Source: Rhypophila decipiens (Eukaryota > Ascomycota > Sordariomycetes > Sordariales > Naviculisporaceae). From it: a stretch of 64,000 bases of DNA. The notes below the pieces were generated by a model, which had not been told where the DNA came from, made no database searches, and was given only the letters and a program-made list of their open reading frames with translations. Where the stretch lies: the NCBI GenBank assembly GCA_033297075.1, contig MU858073.1, forward strand, positions 239,356 to 303,355, written 5' to 3'. Below are positions 57,578-64,000 of this stretch, piece by piece. Each line of letters starts with the position of its first letter. Position 1 is the first letter of the stretch. The translations under genes were made by a program, and so were the position numbers.

Positions 57578-59055
57578 AGGGGGTGACATGCGATGCGTGT
57601 AAGGGGTGGCTGAGTCTGAGTGCCGTTGTGGGGACTGGGGACGGATCGGGCCGGGGTTAAGAGTTGTCGGTTCGGTGGTGAAAATTGAAGAGGATGGTTT
57701 TAATGACGTGAAACTGGCTTTTTGGTTGTGTATTCCATATGTGTACTGTACCCGTACTTTATGAGGTTTTGCCGGCCATGGAGTTATGGCTGTCTGTTGG
57801 TTCTCTTATAGTCTTTCTTCCAAGTTCCAACGTATTGAACTCGCCAAGCACCGCCCATTGTGCTGACATTGTGTAATGTGTGTCTGTAGCATTGCGAGGC
57901 CCTGGATAGTACAGTACAGTTCCGTATGGGCTCATACACATGGTACACAAGCTCGGCATATTGAAAGTGCATAATCGAGGGATTGAGTAACGTCGACAGA
58001 GATATAAATGGACTCGGTGCTAGCTCTTACGAGTCTGAGGTCAAGGATATCAGAGCTGGCACTCAGTAGCTGAGTGGATGGGCTGCCTATCGTCCTACAT
58101 GCTGGCTTCGTCATCAGGCTGGCTGGTTCGCATGGCCAAGGCGTACTGTACAGTACGTATCTGATGTGGAATACAGCTTTGTGATACAGCGCTTTACCTC
58201 CAAAAAGTCGAATGAACAAAGGCAATGAGGCATCCAGGTTCCGCATTATACACAACCTGTCAAAAGGTACCGTGCCTGATGACGTGCCGCAGTTTGTTTC
58301 ATATGGCTTGTTACTGCTTCCCTATTACGTTCGCCATGTGTATTCGAGAACCTAGTGTTCTTATAGCCAAATCAGGGCGCCTGCGCTACCTGACTATTGA
58401 GAGGTCGAGGGTTAAGATACAGCCCCGGGTGGATTCATGACATGGAGCTCGGAATTTGCTAAGCCACTGGCACTTGAAACATTTCACTGCCAAGTAACAA
58501 TACAGGTGACAAGTCTCAGCTCGATGATAGGTATGGACGGATTCTTGATATGATTCCGAAATAACAACAGCTTGTTGGTAATGCAATGCAGATACTAATG
58601 AGAGACTTACTACACCCGATTTTCGGGACTGCACAGCTGTGCATGAGACGGGTAAAGTGCGGCACACGCGTACTGTACTGAACAACTTCCTTGTGCTACC
58701 TGGACAGCTGGGATATGACAGCACTGCCCCTCAGCTGCAGTCGTCTGTCTTCCTACCCCTCGACGATGTCATTTTATTTTCAGAGACGTATTTGAGCAAC
58801 CCGGGTGCCCAATCAAGGAACCACTTCCTTCGGTTTTCTTCTTTTCACTGAGCTTTTGTCTTCGTATGAGCACATCTTTTCGATTTTCCAAGATGACCTA
58901 ATAGAATCAACCATATTCAAGTCTTCCGGCATTCTATCCAGAGTTTGCAACTCACTCGACTAACAAGCCTCATTGCCTTGACTTCATCATCGACAAAGCC
59001 TTATCTCACAAGACACCAACCCAAGATCACAAGAGAGAAGATAAAGCAAACAACA
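57578..59055. other. Intergenic with repeated GTACTGTAC motifs
   Basis: About 1.5 kb. GTACTGTAC-type elements occur at 57743-57751, 57909-57919, 58141-58156 (a perfect 16-nt palindrome) and 58670-58680. No gene is supported; the last ~150 bp are the A/C-rich leader of the glycosyltransferase. Confidence 0.5.
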
Positions 59056-62000
59056 ATGACGCAAACCAACAAATATTTTCCTCCGCCAGAGGAGCGGCCC
59101 CGAAGCAACTTCTTCGCGTCATTCCCCATAGACGAAGAAATCTATGCGGCATCGTCTGCTAGCCAATCTTCTCATCCTCCTGGTGCATCACCAGAATACC
59201 AACTCACTGAAAACAACGATGACGAAGACATCGCCCCACCCGCCTACGGCGAGCTCCACGACCAGATCAACCTCTCCCAAGCGGGCTTTGAGGCCGGCGC
59301 CGCAGTAACCGCCGATGGCCGGGTAAACATCAACATCAACCAAAAGAACCACATGCTTGCGGATCTCCTCCTCCGAACAGCGGCCAACACTCAGACAGAA
59401 GAACCATCCGCCACCAGTACAGCTGCCACCCAGACGGGGCCACTCCCGCCACCGTATATCCCGCCTAGTCTGGGTGGCAGTCTCGAAGGCCAGACCCCAC
59501 CGCCGAAACTGAACGTGGTGATTCAGATCGTCGGGTCGAGGGGCGATGTCCAGCCTTTTGTTGCGCTGGGAAAGGTTTTGCGAGATACGTACGGACATCG
59601 TGTTAGGGTGGCTACGCATCCTACTTTTAAAGACTTTGTCATTGAGAATGGGCTTGAGTTTTTCAGCATTGGTGGGGATCCTGCTGAACTGATGGCGTTC
59701 ATGGTGAAGAATCCGGGATTAATGCCGGGCATGGATGCGCTTAAACGGGGCGAGATTACCAGACGACGCAAAGGGATCGAGGAGATTGTTGTCGGTTGCT
59801 GGAGGAGTTGTATCGAGGCTGGTGATGGGATTTCGGGGGTGGGACTTGCGCCGGCACCGGGAGGGAAACCGTTTGTCGCAGACGCGATTATTGCGAACCC
59901 GCCTAGTTTTGCGCATATCCATGTTGCGGAGAAGCTGGGGATTCCGTTGCACATCATGTTTACCATGCCCTGGTCGCCCACGAAAGCATTTGCCCATCCG
60001 CTGGCGAATATCGAGAGCTCGAATACCGACCCGGTCATGACGAATTATGTCTCGTATGCCATGGTCGAGATGATGACTTGGCAGGGTTTGGGGGACGTGA
60101 TTAATCGGTTTCGACAACGGGTGCTGGATTTGGAGCCGCTTTCTTTGATGTGGGCGCCCGGGTTGCTGAGTCGGTTGAGGGTCCCGACTACGTATTGTTG
60201 GAGTCCGGCCTTGATTCCTAAACCTGCTGATTGGGGGAACGAGGTTACCATCGCGGGATTCTTTTTCCTTGATCTGGCGACGAGCTATACACCTGATGCT
60301 GAGCTTGCGAATTTCTTGAAGGCGGGTCCGCCGCCCGTGTATATTGGGTTTGGGTCGATTGTGGTTGATGATCCCAATGCGTTGACTCGCAAGATCTTGG
60401 ACGCTGTTTCGTCATCTGGCGTACGAGCGCTTGTCTCGAAGGGATGGGGTGGGCTCGGTGCTGATGATGTGGGCTTGCCCGAGGGCGTGTTTATGCTGGG
60501 CAATGTACCCCACGATTGGCTCTTTCAGCATGTCTCGGCTGTGGTGCATCACGGAGGAGCAGGAACGTCGGCGGCGGGCATCAAGGCGGGCAAGCCGACT
60601 GTTGTGGTGCCATTCTTTGGGGATCAGCCGTTTTGGGGCAGCATGATTGCCAAGGCTGGGGCTGGACCTGCGCCGATCCCGTTTACCAAGTTGACGGCGG
60701 AGAATCTTGCTGCTGCGATTCTGGAGGCCGTCAAGCCTGAGACGCAGCTTCGGGCGCAGGAATTAGGGGCTAGGATTAGGGAGGAGAAAGGTGCTGATGT
60801 GGGCGGGAAAAGCTTTCACGAGTTTTTGAACACCGATTCGCTGAGATGTTCGCTTGCTCCGAGCCGGACGGCGGTGTGGAGGGTGAGGAGGACCAAGACA
60901 CGGTTGAGTGCCCTTGCTGCTGCCGTCTTGGTTAGCGAGGGACTGCTGAAGTACTCGGACTTGAAGCTTTATCGGGCGGTGGAGCATAATACAGAGGAGC
61001 AGCCGTGGGATCCCATCTCGGCTGTTACGGCGGGGTTGCTCGGGGATATTAGTACTATGGCTATGGCTGTTGGTGACTTTCCGAGGGAGATGTTTAGGGG
61101 CCAAAACTGGAGGAAGACTATGGCCGATATCCAGGGACGGACCAAGAGTCAGACAAGCATAAGCAAAAAGGACGGGGACTCGGCGACGGCGCCAATGACC
61201 ACTGATGCTTCGAGTGCCACACGCTCGGTCACGTCGCTTCCTGGCGCCTCCGAGCCGTTTGCCCAGTCACAGGTTTCGCTCGCCAGTTCTGGTGGGAATA
61301 GTCTCCCAGGGCAGGCAGGTTCCTCAACACCAACTGGGTCAAAGAGTCCGGGACGCAATAGCAAGAAGGGGAAAGCAGCCGCCGACGACGCCGATGACGT
61401 TATGAACAAACCTGTCACGCTCGATACGGCCGTCGGCGCCGGGGAGGGAGTCAGTCGCATCGTCGGGTCGGGCTTCAAGATGCCGCTAAATGTCTGTCTG
61501 GGACTGGCCCGTGGCTTTCGCAATGCGCCCAAGCTCTACAGCGACGATACAATTCGGCCGCAAGAGAAAGTCACCGACTTTGCTAGCGGTGTCCGGGTAG
61601 CTGGCAAGGAGTTCGGGCTGGGCTGGTACGATGGTATCGCGGGCTTGGTCACGCAGCCTATCCGTGGAGCAAAGAAAGAAGGCGCCGCCGGCCTGATCAA
61701 AGGATTTGGCAAGGGAATCGGCGGGCTGATGCTGAAACCTGCCTCTGCCATCTGGGCGTTGCCTGCCTATATCATGCAAGGAGTGCACGCCGAGGTGCGA
61801 AAGATGTCGAGTCGGAGTTCGACCAATTCTATCATCACCGCCAGGGTTTGGCAGGGCAAAGAGGATCTGGAGGGTTCTTCTGCCGAAGAAAGAAACGATA
61901 TTTTGCTTAGGTGGCAGGCGAGGGATGGGAACGGGGATTTGAAAGGTTTCCGCCAGGTCAAGATGAAAGAGCAGGAACGGGAGAGGGAGGTTTTGGCTGG

Positions 62001-63147
62001 TATGGCTATGAGTCCATCTAGTACACTTTCTCTGGCAACCGATGCGAGTACGGCTGTTGGTGGGAGCTCGGATGATGTCTCGGTATTGGCACAGGGAAGT
62101 TCTAGTGGTGACTCGAGTACCCCGCCGACAACAGGAACAGGGCCACCCAAGACGGGCTGGTTCCATACACGGAACATGTCGTATGAGCAGCGCAAAAAGC
62201 TCCACGAGCAAAAGGAGGCTTGGAAGGCTGCCAATGCTGCCAAGAAAAAGAGCGGTGATACTCAGCAGGCACAAGAGCCGCAGACGGTCCAAACCCAGGC
62301 GACGCCTCTCGAAGACGAAGAATTTGAAGCAGCCATTCGTGCGTCGGTGGCACAAACTTCCAAGGGCGATAAAGACGAAGACGCCAAGGTCGAGGCCGCC
62401 ATCCGGAATAGTATCAGGGAGATGGGCCTTGTTGCGCAGCGTCAGCAGGAGATGGAAAAAGAAGGGAAAGGCAAGGGTACCGCTGTTGCAAATCCCACTG
62501 AGGCTGGTGGAAGTGCAGGACTCAACAAGCTCGAGGCAGATGCAGCGTACTTTACGAATGTCACGGATGAAGAGTATCAGGCTTTGATCGAGGAGGCTGT
62601 CAAGAAGAGCCTGGCGAATCAAGCACATGGACAAGGCATCAGGGAGAGTGATGAAGAGTCGTATGATGAAGACTTTATGAAGGCACTGGAGGCTTCTAGG
62701 ACCGATAGCTTTGGACCGCCGCTTCCTGCTCGGACGGCGGCAGCACAGAGCGGAGGGACAGAAGCGGACGACGACGAAATCCGAAAGGCAATCAAGGAAT
62801 CTGAACGACAGCATAGGGAACAGATGGAGATGGCCAGTCGGCAGCAGACCGAGGAGGATATTGTGCTCGAGTATGTCAAGAAGCAGAGCTTGGCGGAGGA
62901 GCAGTTCCGCATCAAGAGGAAGGCTGTGGGGTCTGGTGAGAGCCTTGTCAGCGGAAAGGGGAAGGATAAGGCTGTTGTTGGGGGTGAGGACGAAGATGTT
63001 GATGATGAGGATCTGAGGCGGGCTTTGGAGCTGAGTATGCAGGACCATGGTGGTCGTGGGTCTGGCAGTGCTGGACCTTCGGGGTCTCGTGGGACTGGGA
63101 GTGGGAATGGGATTGGCAAGGGGAAGGCGGTGTCTGAGCTGCCTTAA
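59056..63147 (+). CDS. Sterol-glucosyltransferase-like protein with VPS13-like segment and C-terminal UIM array
   Basis: A single exon encodes 1363 residues from the ATG at 59056 (the frame is open further upstream but only from a TTG). Residues about 150-620 form a GT28/GT1 glycosyltransferase: IVGSRGDVQPFVALG at the N-terminal nucleotide side and HHGGAGTSAAG (498-508) with PFFGDQPFWG as the sugar-nucleotide loop, as in sterol 3-beta-glucosyltransferases (Atg26/UGT51). The PH and GRAM domains of Atg26 are absent. Residues about 860-905 (VTQPIRGAKKEGAAG, IKGFGKGIGGL) resemble the amphipathic repeat near the C-terminus of VPS13. From 1086 on, six ubiquitin-interacting-motif-like helices (acidic patch, then A-x3-S) occur near 1088, 1111, 1172, 1205, 1239 and 1317. 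It probably glucosylates sterols or lipids at membranes and binds ubiquitin. The functions of the extra parts are inferred. Confidence 0.87.
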   Translation: MTQTNKYFPPPEERPRSNFFASFPIDEEIYAASSASQSSHPPGASPEYQLTENNDDEDIAPPAYGELHDQINLSQAGFEAGAAVTADGRVNININQKNHMLADLLLRTAANTQTEEPSATSTAATQTGPLPPPYIPPSLGGSLEGQTPPPKLNVVIQIVGSRGDVQPFVALGKVLRDTYGHRVRVATHPTFKDFVIENGLEFFSIGGDPAELMAFMVKNPGLMPGMDALKRGEITRRRKGIEEIVVGCWRSCIEAGDGISGVGLAPAPGGKPFVADAIIANPPSFAHIHVAEKLGIPLHIMFTMPWSPTKAFAHPLANIESSNTDPVMTNYVSYAMVEMMTWQGLGDVINRFRQRVLDLEPLSLMWAPGLLSRLRVPTTYCWSPALIPKPADWGNEVTIAGFFFLDLATSYTPDAELANFLKAGPPPVYIGFGSIVVDDPNALTRKILDAVSSSGVRALVSKGWGGLGADDVGLPEGVFMLGNVPHDWLFQHVSAVVHHGGAGTSAAGIKAGKPTVVVPFFGDQPFWGSMIAKAGAGPAPIPFTKLTAENLAAAILEAVKPETQLRAQELGARIREEKGADVGGKSFHEFLNTDSLRCSLAPSRTAVWRVRRTKTRLSALAAAVLVSEGLLKYSDLKLYRAVEHNTEEQPWDPISAVTAGLLGDISTMAMAVGDFPREMFRGQNWRKTMADIQGRTKSQTSISKKDGDSATAPMTTDASSATRSVTSLPGASEPFAQSQVSLASSGGNSLPGQAGSSTPTGSKSPGRNSKKGKAAADDADDVMNKPVTLDTAVGAGEGVSRIVGSGFKMPLNVCLGLARGFRNAPKLYSDDTIRPQEKVTDFASGVRVAGKEFGLGWYDGIAGLVTQPIRGAKKEGAAGLIKGFGKGIGGLMLKPASAIWALPAYIMQGVHAEVRKMSSRSSTNSIITARVWQGKEDLEGSSAEERNDILLRWQARDGNGDLKGFRQVKMKEQEREREVLAGMAMSPSSTLSLATDASTAVGGSSDDVSVLAQGSSSGDSSTPPTTGTGPPKTGWFHTRNMSYEQRKKLHEQKEAWKAANAAKKKSGDTQQAQEPQTVQTQATPLEDEEFEAAIRASVAQTSKGDKDEDAKVEAAIRNSIREMGLVAQRQQEMEKEGKGKGTAVANPTEAGGSAGLNKLEADAAYFTNVTDEEYQALIEEAVKKSLANQAHGQGIRESDEESYDEDFMKALEASRTDSFGPPLPARTAAAQSGGTEADDDEIRKAIKESERQHREQMEMASRQQTEEDIVLEYVKKQSLAEEQFRIKRKAVGSGESLVSGKGKDKAVVGGEDEDVDDEDLRRALELSMQDHGGRGSGSAGPSGSRGTGSGNGIGKGKAVSELP

Positions 63148-63440
63148 GGTGTTTTGTCATGCTGAGAAATTATGATGAACTATGCGTGGGTTTCTTGGTG
63201 GGCTGTTTTTATTTGTTATGTTAATTTTCACAACGAATATGGGTTCAGGGCACAGGGTCACTGAGAATATGAAACCTAGGCTAGATTTTGGGTCCCATTG
63301 CTGGTAGATTGTAGGATTTATGAATCCATGATACCCGGTACCATTATCTTGCTGTCCATCTGTTGCGCAAAAAGACAAGTGAGAATATCTCACAGGTCTG
63401 GTTGCCTTCCCTCCAAGTTACGATAAAAAGGAGGCAAAAA
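63148..63440. other. 3' flank of the glycosyltransferase gene
   Basis: I see no supported feature, apart from an A5 run at 63436-63440 that reads as TTTTT on the minus strand just after the 5S-like segment. Confidence 0.5.
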
Positions 63441-63500
63441 CGTACAACACCAGGGATTCCCCAGTGGTCACCCACCTGAGTACTTACTAGTCTAGCGGTC
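63441..63500 (-). pseudogene. 5S rRNA relic (3' half)
   Basis: On the minus strand this reads CTAGTAAGTACTCAGGTGGG, then TGACCACTGGGGAATCCCTG, then GTGTTGTACG and a T-run (63440-63436), the 3' half of a eukaryotic 5S rRNA followed by a Pol III terminator. The GGGTGACC, GAATCCC and GTGTTGTA blocks match fungal 5S genes, which are dispersed singly in filamentous ascomycetes. The 5' half expected at about 63501-63560 does not show an ACATACGACCAT-like start able to pair with the 3' end, and there is a small insertion near AGTAAGTAC. I therefore call it a truncated copy rather than a working gene. Confidence 0.7.
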
Positions 63501-64000
63501 AGACATGTTATAAGTATGGATAAGAGGGTTCAAAACAGGATGTGTTGATGTCAATAAATGGAACCCCTTGTTCACCCAACAACCGACCATTCTCCGTTAT
63601 GTGAAACGGAAACTGAAACGGATAACTGCCGTTTCAAACGGATTTCATCAGAACGATATATAAACGAACACACCTGGGTATGTCTAGCGATCTTTTAGCG
63701 CCTTCCTGTGCCCCTCTATTTCTGGCTGGTGTCGGCTCGAATGCATTGATCATTCCACCGCGAGTGCATTAAATGAAACGAAGCATATGCAGTTGTCCCA
63801 GAGCTCACATCCTCCATTACAACCAATTATATGATGTGATCCTGGGGAAGTGACACACATGCAGCTATCGCACGAAAGCCAATATTGTGCTTTCAAAACA
63901 AGCTAACAGTGACGGCGAGCGCCAAGAACCATACCACTCGGCCAAACCGTTCCTAAAAAGGAGCTCAAATTACAGAAGTTATCAGAACCTTCTGCAATTC
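63501..64000. other. Right-end non-coding sequence
   Basis: Up to the window edge I see no coding frame. A local direct repeat of GAAACGGA/AAACGGAT units lies at 63604-63645. Confidence 0.45.

Noticed and set aside
58945..59055. N-terminal extension of the glycosyltransferase frame
   Set aside because: Begins at TTG, not ATG, and looks like the A/C-rich leader; the ATG at 59056 is used.

Overview
The window is nuclear DNA from a filamentous ascomycete (Pezizomycotina), most probably a Sordariomycete. The reasons are the many short introns (mostly 54-97 bp) with GTAAGT/GTGAGT donors and CTAAC-like branch sites, compact genes separated by 0.3-6 kb of spacer, and gene families in their typical filamentous-fungal form (RMT2 with ankyrin repeats, a DUF3602 GRGGAGN protein, a BAH-PHD protein, Atg22). 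I see no operons, no secondary-metabolite cluster and no intact transposon. The genes are mostly housekeeping genes with unrelated functions.

Layout. 0-9 kb: the N-terminal end of an APC/C CDC26 gene at the left edge (minus), a WLM-type DNA-protein-crosslink protease with two RanBP2 zinc fingers (minus), a secreted aspartic protease (plus) and a STR2-type cystathionine gamma-synthase (minus). 9-18 kb: the polyphosphate polymerase VTC4 (minus) diverges from the arginine methyltransferase RMT2 (plus), followed by an 895-residue protein with an OTT_1508-type deaminase core (plus). 18-28.5 kb: a disordered protein of unknown function (minus), a 76-residue LYR protein resembling the succinate dehydrogenase assembly factor SDHAF1/Sdh6 (minus, too short for simple ORF finding), an RBR E3 ubiquitin ligase (plus) and a DUF3602/Par32-like protein (plus). 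30.8-42 kb: Atg22 with a 6-nt micro-exon (plus), a BAH-PHD chromatin reader whose PHD finger is split (plus), and a divergent pair, ALG12 (minus) and capping protein beta (plus). 42-48.2 kb: a gene-poor stretch of about 6.3 kb with hairpins and small repeats. 48.2-64 kb: an atypical SDR lacking the usual catalytic tyrosine, a calycin-like small protein, a CBS-pair protein (minus), a PIC2-type mitochondrial carrier, a 1363-residue sterol-glucosyltransferase-like protein with VPS13-like and six UIM-like segments, and a 5S rRNA relic (minus).

The most interesting points are the Atg22 micro-exon, the hidden SDHAF1-like gene, two stop-free introns of length 3n (in VTC4 and the disordered protein), the split PHD finger, the deaminase-fold protein and the glycosyltransferase/UIM fusion. 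All splice sites were read by eye from consensus motifs, frame continuity and recalled family sequences. No alignment, RNA or database evidence was available.
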